64,000 nt of DNA from Atherinomorus stipes (GCA_023101725.1 JALJCO010013448.1:410001-474000), one strand, 5' to 3'. Numbered from the stretch's first letter, positions 23,366 to 35,847 are shown. Numbers and translations are program-made. Notes: generated by a model from the sequence alone, not told the origin.

Positions 23366-24655
23366 AAATAAAAAAAAACAGGACGAAATATTTATTTTCC
23401 CTCTTTCTCCCTTTTTTTGCCGCCCGCCCTATTGTCCGAGTGAGTGGAGGGGGCGTGGCTTAGCCACAGGATGATTGGAGGGTATGAATAATCATGAGGA
23501 CGACTGTAAACGGCCGTTCGTAACAAGATTATCTGAACAACTTCCCACGTTTGTTAATCTGTTCATGGATAAAAAGGAAGTCGTGACCTGAGCGAACGCT
23601 GCTTCCGTCTGCTGCTGGGGTGCCCGGCAACACATTTTCAGAAAGAAAATGTGAAGCAAGTGATGGGGGTCCTGCACCCAGCAACCCGCCTGGTAATCAG
23701 ACCCCCCCCCCCAAACGTGTCTAGGCAGAAACGAATGTTGGGAATCCCGCATCAGAGGCTGGACCACAAACCTCACTCTGAGACGGGAACGCTGACAGCC
23801 GGCTCCTCCCTCACCGCTTTCACTCCCAGTAAACCCAGTCAGTGATGGAGGGGGGCATCAATCCTCCCACGGACCACCAGAGTGGAGGGCTTGCTTTGTT
23901 CTGCTCTGACTTCATGTATCGGTGGAGATCAAGTCGATAACAGAGGAACCAGAACCCAGCTGATCGCACGTCAGACCGCCGTGTACTTCTGACACCCCAG
24001 TCAAGTACTTTCAGAGAACAAATAGTTCTGATTGGTAACCTGACGGAGAAAATCCTCCCAGTCTGACCAGTACGTTTGACTTAAAGATGCACCAGACAAA
24101 TACAAGCTCCAGAGATGTTGATAAGTCTTTGACATCAGGTCCGAGTCAAGTCTGAAGTCACTTTCAGTTGTGATGAGTAATGTGACGTGTGATGTCTGCG
24201 GTCTGGTCTGTCTGAAGGACTACATTATAATATCCAAGGAATTAAAAATGTGTACTCCCCCTTTACCTCCCAGCTGCCTGTACCCGCACTGATCTTTAGC
24301 TTTACATGACAAATACTCTGTCCCTCTCCTCTGGACGATGTCTTTGCTGGACTGAATTAAGAAAACCTGCAGATCAACAAGGACGTTTATTCAGACTACA
24401 GCAGGAAATCTGCTCTAACTTATCTAAGAGTTTTTAACGTGAACAAAAATCCATCTGGACCAACAGAGAATTTTTCTAAACGAATCCTGCAGTTCATAAC
24501 ATTTTTTTTGTCTGAATGTGGAGAGGAGACCGATATCCTGCACCTCTGCAGCTGACCTGCAGGTTATAAATGTTTTCTGCTGTAACACACATGACAGCTT
24601 ATAGTCAGATTCATAATGAGCCACTAATAATTTGACTCAGGTGTGTTGCAACAGG
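23366..24655. other. No gene recognised
   Basis: About 1.3 kb of mixed, mostly unique DNA. The frame at 23492-23776 (-), 94 codons, has no recognisable domain. Confidence 0.4.
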
Positions 24656-24658
24656 TTA

Positions 24659-24766
24659 ACATGTCCAAACCTGCAGGAACATGTCCAAACCTGCAGGACA
24701 GTGTCCACATGTCCAAACCTGCAGGACAGTGTCCACATGTCCAAACCTGCAGGACAGTGTCCACAG
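24659..24766. repeat. 28-bp tandem repeat
   Basis: About four copies of acatgtccaaacctgcagga plus cagtgtcc, the first one short. Differences are minimal, so it is probably young. Confidence 0.85.
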
Positions 24767-25240
24767 CTTGTGATTCTGCACAAGAGATAAAATCTTTTTA
24801 ATGCTAATTTAATGTGACAAATGTTAATATATTATTTAACATAATATATTAATATAATATATAATACTATATTATTTAATATAATTCGTTTTTAATTTTA
24901 ATATAGATTTTTATTAATTTTTAATATAACTGTGTGAGCTGAGTGCAGAAAATATTGATTTTAAACTGAAAATGCCTCAAAATCTTCATTAATTCAGATT
25001 CAGTTCTCGTTCAGATCCAGTTTCTATAAATATTTCTGATCCTCCTGGACGTCTCTGATAAACAGAGCCAGTAAACCGGTCTGATTCCAGTTTGGTCCCA
25101 GTTTAGCGTCGTCATAGCAACGTCACCGTAAATGGAAACGGTGTTCAATAAACTTCTCATTCTTCTTCTGCAAACATTCAGTAGAGCCAATCTGATGACG
25201 TCAACGTGACTTTAGTACAACGGTTGGAACGAGCTAACGC

Positions 25241-25846
25241 AAACTGTATTATTGCTAAATTTATGGACATAAGTGACTCATGCACGTTTTGTAAAAGAAC
25301 CTCAGAAACGACATTGCATTTATTTTTTTAGTTGTGATGTATCCCAAAAATTTTGGAGTGACATTGAATCTTTTTTTTTTTCCATTCAACTAAAATTGTA
25401 TGCACACTAACTCTCAAAGATGTTATCTGCTGTTACAATAACTCTGAACATCGTGACTTTGAACATATGCTTAATTTTATTATCATATATGCAAAATTTT
25501 TCATTCACAAACAAAAATGTGCAAACTCGATTCCTAACATTACTCACTTTCTCTTAGAGTTGAACTCTCTGATTGCGTCCCTCAAACTGATTAAAAATAA
25601 AAAGAACATGTTTCTTGATAACTATAGAAAATACTTCCCTGAAACCTCTTACTGATATTTAAGAACTTTTTTTTTTTTTTAATTTAATGTTTTTTTGTTT
25701 TTTGTTTTGTTTTGTTTTGTCCAGTTCAATTATTGTGTAACTCTTGTGCAAGTCTTTATATCTCCTCATCCGATGTGCTGTTGTTCCTTAATGCAAAACC
25801 TGTTTGTTTTGTACATTTGTTCAATAAAGTTTAAAAAAAAAAAAAA
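25241..25846 (+). mobile_element. 5'-truncated L1-like LINE insertion
   Basis: The segment translates (with two stops or shifts) to the C-terminal end of L1 ORF2: SCTFCKRTSETTLHLF resembles the CxxC...H zinc-knuckle region, followed by FIIIYAKFFIHKQKC and a LKLIKNKK ending. A 3' UTR with AATAAA (about 25823) and a poly(A) tail (about 25833-25846) follows. It is bounded by a 15-bp target duplication, GGAACGAGCTAACGC (25226-25240) and GGAACGAGCAAACGC (25847-25861), one mismatch. Classic target-primed insertion; not functional. Confidence 0.9.
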
Positions 25847-25861
25847 GGAACGAGCAAACGC

Positions 25862-26905
25862 GGCTACGATGCTAAGCTCGGTGCTAATCCAGCTTTAACA
25901 GGCTAGCTGCTAACATTTAGCTTCCACAATGACTCACCTTTCCAGGTGTGTTTAAGGTGCATGTGGGGAATCCAGCTTCCACAGACGTCGCAGCTTGGTT
26001 CTCACATATTTGTCACTTTTATTAAGTTTTTAATACCCAAAGTTACAGCGATGCGCGCGCTGATGTGCAGCATCACACTGTTCACTGGCGCTGCCGTTAG
26101 TTTGATTGAGTGCACGTGCGGGCGAGTCTGTGACGTTACGTCAGTTCAGTGTGGATGACAGCAGTCACACAGACAGGAGATTAGACAGAGATCATGAGGG
26201 GGGGGGGCTTTTTTTATGTTCACGAGTCCAAGTCAAGTCTGAAGTCTCCAAAAGATGCGACATAAGCGCGACTCGAGTCCCCAAAGTACTGATACGCTGC
26301 AAATTATCTCATCACACTGAAAATAAGGCAGAGAAACATTTCAGTGAGATAATGGAAAAATAATCTTTGCCATTTTTAAAATAAGTAAAAAGCAAAAATT
26401 AAAAAAAAAAATGTGCCAAGAGAAGAAGTGAAGTTGTCTTGTTAAGATTTCTTGAAGTTAAGATGCATTACCTTTAAACAGGTTCCTATATCCCACTGAT
26501 ATATCTGATATATTCACCCCAAAACCAAAATATGTCATGTCGGTGCAGCGATGCGCTGCAGCGTGACCTGTAATGCTGCAGGTTATAGACCTCATATGCA
26601 AAAACACAACTCCTTTAAAAAAATAATAATAATAATAATTTAATTTTAGAAACACAACTCCTGATCGTCAGCTGTAGCGGTTAAAATGTTTGATCTATGA
26701 ATCAAGTGTTCAGATTTTCTGGAAATTCAGTGTATTTTCATAATTTTTTTATTTTCACTTCACAACATCAGCACCAGCTCATCATCACAGTCATGCTCTG
26801 GTTCTGCGAGACAGTTTCAACCTGTTCGCTTCATTTAAAGCAAAACTCGATGTAAATTAGAAATGTACCACAAAATAAAGAAAAAAATACTCAAATACAA
26901 ATACA
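25862..26905. other. No gene recognised
   Basis: Mixed unique DNA with short A/T runs and a G run at about 26199-26207. Short frames only; no domain recognised. Confidence 0.4.
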
Positions 26906-26909
26906 AATA

Positions 26910-28046
26910 GGGGATTATCACGCTTACCGGAAGTTCCCGGATTTTGACACTTCCTCTTCCGGGCCATGTTAACGACAGCCGTTCCTGCTCTGTTATACTG
27001 TTTAAATCGGATAAAATCAAACATACTTAAGTTTTCATTCCAGACTGAAGTGATACTGGATCAAAAGCTGGATCAAAGCGATCGATTCGCTGCGGTGAAG
27101 GGCCGAACTTTATAATAAAACACACGTTTGTTTGTCGCCGGTGGGGCACAACACCGGCACTTCACAGCATGCTAGCATTAGCCAGCTAGCGTTTACTGAC
27201 GTGCTTAACATTGTGCGTCTTAAAACACACAAACATCTGAAAATCGGGTCTGTACCCCCCCGTTTCCAGTGGAACAACTGGGGACTGCCAAGAAAGGAGA
27301 CGCTTTCAGATGATTGTGTGTTTTCAGCCGCACAAAGTTAGGCACGTCATCGAGCTGGCTAATGCTAACCTGCTAACACGACTGCGCAGTCTGCCGGCCA
27401 CAAACAAACGTGTGTCGTTTTATTATAAAGTTCGGTCCTTCACCGCGGCGAATCGGTCGTTTTAATCCACTTCTTCCTTAGCATCACTTCCGTCTGGAAT
27501 GAAAACTTGGCATTGGCGTTTATCCGATTTACAAAGTTTAACAGAGTAGTAGCTGACGGACTATTGTTAGCAGGTTAGCATTAGCCAGCTTGATGACGTG
27601 CCTAACTTTGTGCGGCTGAAAACACACAAGCATCTGAAAGCGTCTCCTTTCTTGGCAGTCCCCAGTTGTTCCACTGGAAACGGGGGGCACAGACCCGATT
27701 TTTTAGATGTTTGTGTGTTTTAAGACGCACAATGTTAAGCACGTCAGTAAACGATAGCTGGCTAATGCTAGCATGCTGTGAAGTGCCGGTGTTGTGCCCC
27801 ACCGGCGACAAACAAACGTGTGTTTTATTATAAAGTTCGGTCCTTCACCGCAGCGAATCGATCGCTTTGATCCAGCTTTTGATCCAGTATCACTTCAGTC
27901 TGGAATGAAAACTTAAGTATGTTTGGAGTTTATCCGATTTAAACTGTATAACAGAGCAGGAACGGCTGTTGTTAACATGGCCCGGAAGAGGAAGTGTCAA
28001 ATGTTTCAACTTCCGGAAACCGGAACGCGGAAGCGTGATAATCCCC
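26910..28046. mobile_element. THAP-derived palindromic element B (complete)
   Basis: 1.14 kb with outer ends AGGGGATTATCACGCTTACC (left) and reverse complement GGGGATTATCACGCTTCCG (right). Arms about 26910-27375 and 27575-28046 are inverted copies; the loop is about 27385-27560. Frames at 27132-27341 (+) and 27602-27811 (-) are the same arm text (KHLK...PRFQWNNWGLPRK) on both strands. They retain only the C-terminal part of a THAP domain. The ends carry ETS-like CCGGAAG cores. Target duplication not resolved beyond a flanking TA. Confidence 0.82.
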
Positions 28047-28049
28047 TAT

Positions 28050-28640
28050 AGCGGCTGCTTTTCGTGCCCCCAGTGTCCACACGAAGCCTCAGAGATGAAC
28101 CAGTTCACTGGAAAGCTTCACAGATCATCATTCCTTCACTGAGTCCGGACCCCAACCTGACAGCGAGGGGTTAATGTGTGACACATCAGGTCATCCTGCA
28201 GCATCTAAAACTGGAATCTCCAGAAACCAGGAGGGGAGACTGGTCCCAAGTGGATCCGGTTCAGGACTGGAGCAAGTCCAGAATCGTGAAGCGGTTTTAA
28301 AGAAACGTGAACGAAGAGCTAAGAGGTTTTCCTGGAATTCTGCTGATCACAGATCCAAACTGCAGAAACCGGCTAGACCAGGTGTGTCACTGACACCTGA
28401 CAGGGGGTAGACGCAAAACACACACACAAACACACACGCAAAACACACACACAAACACACACACGCAAAACACACACACCACTAAGTAAAACAAACAACA
28501 CACACAAATTTTATTGGGTTTTTTAAAAAACCCCATAAACACAGAAGATTACTAAACTAACGCTAACTACAATAAGAATTAATCCTAAAACAACCCAATC
28601 CGTGGAGGAGCTGCTTCGTCTGAGTCCTGATAAGCAGAGA
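28050..28640. other. No gene recognised; CA-rich patches
   Basis: Short ACACACAAACAC repeats at 28418-28510; the rest looks unique. A 78-codon frame at 28174-28410 (+) has no recognisable features. Confidence 0.4.
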
Positions 28641-29145
28641 AGGTTTTTATCTGCAGGTAAACCTGCTCAGGTAGACCACCTCAAATACACTGGCTCAGGT
28701 AGACCGGCTCAGGTAGACCCACACACACACACACACACAGGTAACACACACACACAGACACACACACGCTAAGTAGACTGACTCAGGTAGACCCACACAA
28801 ATACACACACTGCTCAAAGACACACCAGCACAGGTAGACCACCTCAGGTAAACTGGCTCAGGTGGACCAGGTCTGGTAGACCACCTCAGGTAGACTGGCT
28901 CAGGTAGACTGGCGCAGGTAGACCAGCTCAGGTAGACCTGCTCAGGTAGACCACCTCAGGTAGACTGGCTCAGGTAGACCAGCTCAGGTACACCTGCTCA
29001 GGTAGACCAGCTCAGGTAGACCACCTCAGGTAGACTGGCTCAGGTGGACCAGGTCTGGTAGACCACCTCAGGTAGACTGGCTCAGGTAGACTGGCTCAGG
29101 TAGACCTGCTCAGGTAGACCAGGTCTGGTAGACTGGCTCAGGTAA
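28640..29145. repeat. CTCAGGTAGACC minisatellite
   Basis: About 35 copies of a 14-bp unit (ctcaggtagaccag with variants ctggct, acctgct, caccctc), interrupted near 28715-28780 by CA dinucleotides. Every unit carries CAGGTA, an E2-box-like and splice-donor-like hexamer on the plus strand (antisense to pard3). Confidence 0.85.
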
Positions 29146-29402
29146 ACTGTTTTCACTTTAATTAATTAAGACATAGCAGGTGGTGAATCAATGCTGTTTA
29201 CGTGTTTATTTTTATTCATCCTAATCTACGGGATCAACATTAGGCCACGCCCACCATGCGACATGATGATGTCATCTGCAACGACTGGATCTGCAGCAGA
29301 TGCATTTTTATATTTTTGCATAAAGAATGAATATTACATCATTTTTCTCTACTGTACGTATTTCTAGTATCGGCCATGAGAAGCAGAAAATTATCGGTTA
29401 TA

Positions 29403-30545
29403 GGGGATTATCACGCTTCCGCGTTCCGGTTTCCGGAAGTTGAAACATCTGAAGCTTCCTCTTCCGGGCCAGGAATGGCTCAATGTTGCTGCTCTGTTCC
29501 ATTGTGTACATCTAATAAACATCGCCAGCCGTACCGAAGTTTTCATGGATCCCGACTGAAAAGACACTAAGGTAGAAGTGGATGAAAGCGATTTGTCGGA
29601 GTGAAGGACCGAAATTTAAAATAAAACAAGATTGCACGTATGTCTGTAGTCGGCACTTCAATGATGCAGACTACACTACAGCTAGCGTTAGCAAGCTCGC
29701 GTTAGCTGACGTTACCAACTTTTCGCTTGTGAAAACATACAAGCGTCTGAAAATCGGGTCTGTACCCCCCCGTTTCCAGTGGAACAACTGGGGACTGCCA
29801 AAAAAAGGAGACACTTTCAGATGCTTGTGTGTTTTCAGCCGCACAAAGTTAGGCACGTCATCGAGCTGGCTAATGCTAGCCTGCCAGCACGACTGCGCAG
29901 ACTGCCGGCTACAAACAAACGTGTGTCGTTTTATTATAAAGTTCGGTCCTTCACTGCGGCGAATCGGTCGTTTTGATCCACTTCTTCCTTAGCATCACTT
30001 CAGTCTGGAATGAAAACTTGGCATTGGCGTTTATCCGATTTACAAAGTTTAACAGAGTAGTAGTCGGCGGACTACTGTTAGCAGGTTAGCATTAGCCAGC
30101 TCGATAACGTGCCTAACTTTGTGCGGCTGAAAACACACAAGCATCTGAAGCGTCTCCTTTCTTGGCAGTCCCCAGTTGTTCCACTGGAAACGGGGGGGTA
30201 CAGACCCGATTTTCAGATGTTTGTGTGTTTTAAGACGCACAAAGTTAAGCACGTCAGTAAACGCTAGCTGGCTAATGCCTAGCATGCTGTGAAGTGCCGG
30301 TGTTGTGCCCCACCGGCGACAAACAAACGTGTGTTTTATTATAAAGTTCGGTCCTTCACCGCGGCCAATCGATCGCTTTGATCCACTTCTTCCTTAGTAT
30401 CATTTCAGTCTAGAATGAAAACTTAAGTATGTTTGGAGTTTATCCGATTTAAACAGTATAACAGAGCAGGAACGGCTGTCGTTAACATGGCCCGGAAGAG
30501 GAAGTGTCCAAATACTGGGAACTTCCGGTAAGCGTGATAATCCCC
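29403..30545. mobile_element. THAP-derived palindromic element C (complete)
   Basis: Same family as A and B, with termini swapped relative to B: left GGGGATTATCACGCTTCCG, right (reverse complement) GGGGATTATCACGCTTACC. The left arm keeps a longer THAP-coding segment than any other arm. Loop about 29893-30072. It is inserted into an older hAT-like MITE whose halves remain at 29370-29400 (tatcggccatgag) and 30548-30590 (catatcgtgcatcc). Confidence 0.85.
29475..29800 (+). pseudogene. THAP zinc-finger domain pseudogene
   Basis: Two frames joined by at least one frameshift near 29565-29580 spell a THAP domain in order. First come a start MAQC and the C-x4-C pair CSVPLC. The second frame gives the conserved Trp (KWMKAI), EGPKFKIKQ, then C-x2-H in YVCSRHF. 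Last is SVPPRF, which corresponds to the AVPTIF box. THAP domains are C2CH DNA-binding folds found in P-element and Kolobok transposases and in cellular THAP proteins. The frameshift and lack of a catalytic region make it non-coding today. It is the only arm that retains the N-terminal half. Confidence 0.75.
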
Positions 30546-30904
30546 TATTGGCATCGGTTGAAATTTTCCATATCGTGCATCCATGCTCATGTTTATCTTC
30601 TTATGTAGATCATGTTTCCAGATCTTCCTTCGTGGCAAGCAGGAACGATGAAATTTCCCAAAGTGAAACTTTGTCTCTGCATCTTTCTGCAGGTTCAGGA
30701 TCAGTCTGCAGAAATCAGACGCTTCGCTCTGATCCGGATCAGATTAAGCAGCTCTGCTGCCTCACAGCCTCCAAATGACACGAACAGTAATCGATTTGTT
30801 ATCAATAACAGCTCTTATCGTACGACACGTATGCAGCACAACACCGGCGTCCTGCTGGACCGGTAAAATAACCGAACACACAAACGCTCCACCAGAAAAC
30901 AGTC

Positions 30905-30980
30905 TGCACGTCTTTGAGCTGCACTTCCCTCGTCTGAACCCCGTGACCCCGTGACCCCATGACCCCGTGACCCCGTTTCA
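30905..30980. repeat. Short CCCCGTGA tandem repeat
   Basis: Six or so copies of an 8-9 bp unit (ccccgtgac). Confidence 0.8.
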
Positions 30981-31130
30981 CGGTGCAAGCGGAGACTCAT
31001 CATCTCACATGTTCTCGGACCAGGAAAACGTCTGGGCAGGAAATGACTGCGCTCGGATAAATCCACAACTTTCCATTTTCATCAGCTCCACGTCGGCCGC
31101 AGAGCCGAGGAGCTGGATTCCCCGCTCCTC

Positions 31131-32075
31131 ATTCCACGTACTACTTTACTCATTCCAGGTACTACTATACTCATTACTAGTACTACTTTACTCATTCCAC
31201 GTACTACTTTACTCATTCCTAGTATTACTTTACTCATTCCTAGTACTACTTTACACATTCCACGTACTACTTTACACATTCCTAGTACTACTTTACTCAT
31301 TCCAGGTACTACTTCACTCATTCCACGTACTACTTTACACATTCCAGGTACTACTTTACTCATTCCTAGTACTATTGTAGTCATTCCTAGTATATTATAC
31401 TCATTCCTTGTATTACTTTACTCATTCCTAATACTATTTTGCTCATTCCTAGTAACACTGTACTCATTCCTAGTATATTGTACTCATTCCAAGTACTATT
31501 GTACTCATTTCTAGTATTACTTTATTTATTCTTAATACTTTGTGCTCATTCTAGTATATTGTACTCATTCCTAATACTATTGTACTCATTTCTAGTATTA
31601 CTTTATTTATTCCTAATACTATTGTGCTCATTCCTAGTATATTGTACTCATTCCAAGTACTATTGTACTCATTTCTAGTATTACTTTATTTATTCCTAAT
31701 ACTATTGTACTCATTCCTAGTATATTGTACTCATTCCTAGTACTATTGCACTCATTCCTAGTATTACTTTATTTATTCATAATACTATTGTACTCATTCC
31801 TAGTGCTTTGTACTCATTCCTAGTGCTATTGTACTCATTCCTAGTATATTGTACTCATTCCAAGTACTACTGTACTCATTTCTAGTATTACTTCATTTAT
31901 TCCTAATACTATTATACTCATTTCTAGTGCTATTGTACTCATTCCTATTATATTTTACTCATTCCAAGTACTATTGTACTCATTCCAAGTACTATTGTAC
32001 TCATTTCTAGTATTACTTTATTTATTCCTAATACTATTTTACTCATTCCTAGTACTACTTCACTTATTCCTACTA
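31131..32075. repeat. ACTCATTCCTAGTA minisatellite, block 1
   Basis: Roughly 45 copies of a 19-21 bp unit (ctactttactcattcctagt). Most units in this block contain CATTCC (TEAD/MCAT core) next to ACTCAT. Left part uses CCACGTACTA variants; right part TATATTGTACTCATTCC. Confidence 0.9.
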
Positions 32076-32370
32076 TTTCTTGCTCTCCGCGTGTCACATT
32101 GAGGAAGTGTTTGTGTTTTGTGGGACAGATGTAATGAGGGTATGTGTAGTAGTACTTCAGGTGTACTATCAGGAATATAAATGACTTGCTGCTACGTTGG
32201 TGCATCACGCCTGCAGGGCTTCGCTCGTCTGCAGGTCCAAACACCACCAGCGCATAGCTGGCCTTCGCTGTGACACGCTCCTCGCTGGATCTGGCTCCAG
32301 GCAGGAGGTGTCGTCTCCCCGGGAGGGGGGGTGAGGAGGACGGAACAGAAGCTGAGGCTGGAGGCAGGAT

Positions 32371-32392
32371 CCCCCCCCCCCCCCCCCCCCCC
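32371..32392. repeat. Poly(C) tract
   Basis: About 22 C residues in the unique segment between the two minisatellite blocks; (ACTGAT)n follows at 32535-32566. Confidence 0.85.
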
Positions 32393-32589
32393 TTTAACGG
32401 ACAGACCTGAAGGAGGAGGACGTCTCCAGCTGCATTCATGGTGTCATGTAGAAATGAGTTTCACACACGAACGAGAACATTCACTCCACCACGGTTGCTA
32501 CCGGAGACGAGCCGTCGCTCACACACGAACTTTTACTGATACTGATACTGATACTGATACTGATGCTGATAGTATCCACTGATACTTTA

Positions 32590-33700
32590 CCTGATCCCAG
32601 TATTACTTTACTCATTCCTAGTATTATTTTAATCATTTCTAGGATTACTTTACTCATCCGTAGGAGTAACTTACTTTAGGGGTGTAACAATATGAAGATT
32701 TCATATCACAGTTATTATTGTCTAACCCACCTTCCCCCCCCCTCAGCATCTTTAGAAATGTCCAAAATGGGTCTAGATGTCTACTTTGTCCTTTTAAAAG
32801 GAGGAAAAGTCTCCATAATAATTTATAATATTTCTTTACTTGTTCCTAGTACTACTTTACTCATTTGTAGGACTACTTTACTAATTCCTAGTATTACTTT
32901 GCTCATTCCTAGTATTACTTTGCTCATTCCTAGTATTATTTACTTGTTCCTAGTACTTCTTTACTTATTTCTAGGACTACTTTACTGATTCATAGTACTA
33001 CTTTACTCATTTCTAGGATGACTGTCCTAATTCCTAGTATAGTTTTACTTGTACTACTTTACTCATTTCTAGAACTATTTTACTCATTCCTAGTATTACT
33101 TTACTTGTTCCTAGTATTTCTTTACTTATTTCTAGGATTACTTTACTGATTCATAGTACTACTTTACTCATTTCTAGGACGACTGTCCTAATTCCTAGTA
33201 TGTTTTACTTGTTTCTAGTACTACTTTACTCATTTCTAAAACTATTTTACTCATTCCTAGTATTACTTTACTTGTTCTTGTATTTCTTTACTCATTCCTA
33301 GGACTACTTTACTGATTCATAGTACTACTTTACTCATTTCTGGGACGACTGTCCTAATTCCTAGTATAGTTTTACTTGTTCCTAGTACTACTTTACTCAT
33401 TTCTAAAACTACTTTACTCATTCCTAGTATTACTTTACTTGTTCCTAGTACTTCTTTACTCATTCCTAGGACTACTTTACTGATTCAAAGTACTACTTTA
33501 CTTATTTCTAGGATGACTGTCCTAATTCCTAGTATAGTTTTACTTGTTCCTAGTGCTGCTTTACTCATTCCCAGAATTACTTTACTGGTTCATAGTACTT
33601 CTTTACTCATTTCTTGGACTACTTTACTTATTCCAAGGATTATTTCACTAAGAGTACCTTTCTCATTCCTAGTATTACTTTACTTGTTTGTTTGTACTCG
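32590..33700. repeat. ACTCATTCCTAGTA minisatellite, block 2
   Basis: Same unit as 31131-32075, about 53 copies, with more diverged units (tttctaggactactttact) and a visible higher-order repeat of about 170 bp containing ggacgactgtcctaattcct (about 33180, 33350, 33515). A 0.5-kb non-repetitive segment separates the two blocks, consistent with insertion or independent expansion. Confidence 0.9.
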
Positions 33701-34199
33701 TTCCCAGATGAACCGAGTTGCTGTTTTCACTGAAAGTATTGTGATTATCTTTTAGGAAATACATTTCCATGTTCTACCGTGCTCCAGGTGAATTTACTCT
33801 GACGCAGTAACATGTATTTTGATTCTGATACTTCTGTAGTACTCTCTCAAGTCTCAGTCTACTGTGGATTACACACACAGCCTTGTAGCTGCAGAGATGT
33901 ACTTCATTTATTTTGGGTTCGTGGCGTCAGACAGGAGACAGAAAAAGGCCTTGTAACGAGGAGGTTCAGATGAATATCGGTAATATTTTGCCGGTAATCT
34001 CATGGTTGTTGTGACCTTGCAGTACACACCAACCACTCGTCATGACAACAGCCCTGAAAACGAGGACAGTAAACCCGCCCGCGCCAAAGTATTTCCCTTC
34101 ATCCAGTTCATCCTTCACGTAAACATCTGAAAAACACGTGAGGCAGAAAAACAGTCCAACAGCTGACGTTGACGTGGACAGTGATAGTTAGGCTGTGTT

Positions 34200-34335
34200 G
34201 CCTAGCAACAAATGATATGATATATGATATCTCATGATATATATGTAAATGATATGATATATACAACATGATATATATCATATATGATATCATAAGATAT
34301 CAATTCATGATATGATATGAAATGATATGATATCA
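34200..34335. repeat. ATGATATGATAT low-complexity tract
   Basis: Degenerate (TGATA)n/(TATGATA)n, partly self-complementary (gatatcatgatatc-type). Confidence 0.8.
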
Positions 34336-35350
34336 GCTTGCATTAACCTCCCAAACCCAAACCAGCACATCTGGAGCTTCTGGAAGGTGAAGAAAATGAC
34401 TGGAAACGATGGTTTCTGTTTTTTTAAACGGCTTCACAAGGATGTGGTGAAGGGAAAAACTTTGAAGTGCAAACATAACAGAGGACGTGACCTCAGATCT
34501 GAACTCAAACCGAAACATCGGCTCCTGTTGAAACATTCAGACGTTAACCAGATAAAATCAGGATCCTTTGAGTTTGTCTTTCCTCCGTAATCTCTGCATG
34601 AACAGCAGCTTTTAGCTGCGTCTTTCTGATCGTGCCTCTCGGCTTTCAGGCGCTTCTCAGTCCTGTAAAATCACCTGCGGCGCACTGGGCGAGTTTCCCT
34701 GCTTCTAAGCTGCAGGTTGAAGATTAACCACGTTATCTGAAGCAGAACGTTAAGATAACAGACAGAAATCTCCACCATCACCAGGCCTGGCTGGTGAACG
34801 GGGCTCAGGCCTGATCCATGCTGACACACATAACGTTCGCTTCACCCTGCAGCGTCCAGTCTGGTTAAATCTGTCAATGATTTCTGCCGTTCGGCTCCGA
34901 GGGCAGCCGATACAACAAAAGCCGAGAAGCAGGGTGAGGAATCTGGGAGAGCAGCCCAGCGGTGACCCTGAACATCCCAGCAGAGGAGCTGGAGACCAGT
35001 CACGCAACGGCTTGGCTTGGCATGGCCCCGGCCTGTTCCAGCCGTGGCATGCCGCCCACTCGCTGCGCCGGCTCAAACTCTCCCAGCTCCGCCTGCACGG
35101 CTGAAGGCTGGCTGCGGTATTTGCATACCTCCTTATCATCTCATGCTCCGCTGAATGCATCAACACCTGCGCGTCTCCCTGAGATGGATGTTCCTCAGCA
35201 AGGAGGCTCAAGTTATCTCAGCTCGGCCGAGAGGAGAGGCAACGTTTGGGTTAGATAAGAGACGTCTGTGAAAGCAACGGCAAGTCAAATCAGCCCTGAA
35301 CACAACACGTCCAACCTGGAAGCAGATGGGCAACTTTCAGGCTCCTTAGT
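34336..35350. other. No gene recognised
   Basis: Mostly unique. Overlapping frames on both strands at 34750-35258 (up to 153 codons, GC-rich) lack recognisable motifs and read poorly as splice-bounded exons. Confidence 0.35.
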
Positions 35351-35354
35351 ACGA

Positions 35355-35585
35355 AGGGTAGACCGATATTTTAGGCCGATATTTTAGGCTGATATGTTAG
35401 GCTGAAACTTTAGGCCGATATTTGAAGTTTTTTTCTTTTCTTTTCTTTACTTTTTTTTTTTTTTTTTTTGCTGGTATCGACATCGGCCGATTCATCGGGT
35501 GTGTTTGCCGATATCCTCACTCAGCATAATTTAAAGACTTTTAAATATATATATATATATAAAATATATATATATATATATATCA
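35355..35585. mobile_element. tttaggccgatat MITE fragment plus (TA)n
   Basis: Four short copies of gatattttaggc (35365-35425), a T run (35450-35469), then gccgattcatcgg text of the hAT-like family and (TA)n at 35545-35583. Confidence 0.5.
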
Positions 35586-35847
35586 AGTTTAATTGGTCTC
35601 ATTCATGAAACGTTCGTAAATTTATGAATAGATTTACTCGTAAAGGTCTAATCCACTAAAAACTTACTCCGGATTCAGGAACACGTGAAATTGTGTTCGG
35701 GAAACTCAGATTTGATCGTAAACACGTGTGAAGATCATGAATGCCAAATGATTTTTTTCCATAAATCTCCGCCGATGAATCGGCAATGAGCTCCATAAAA
35801 GGAGGTTCAGATTGACACCTCCGGCTTACCTGTCAATCACAGCACAA

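Noticed and set aside
34750..35258. Overlapping 98-153-codon GC-rich frames on both strands
   Set aside because: No recognised domain and no convincing splice sites; strand ambiguity argues for chance.
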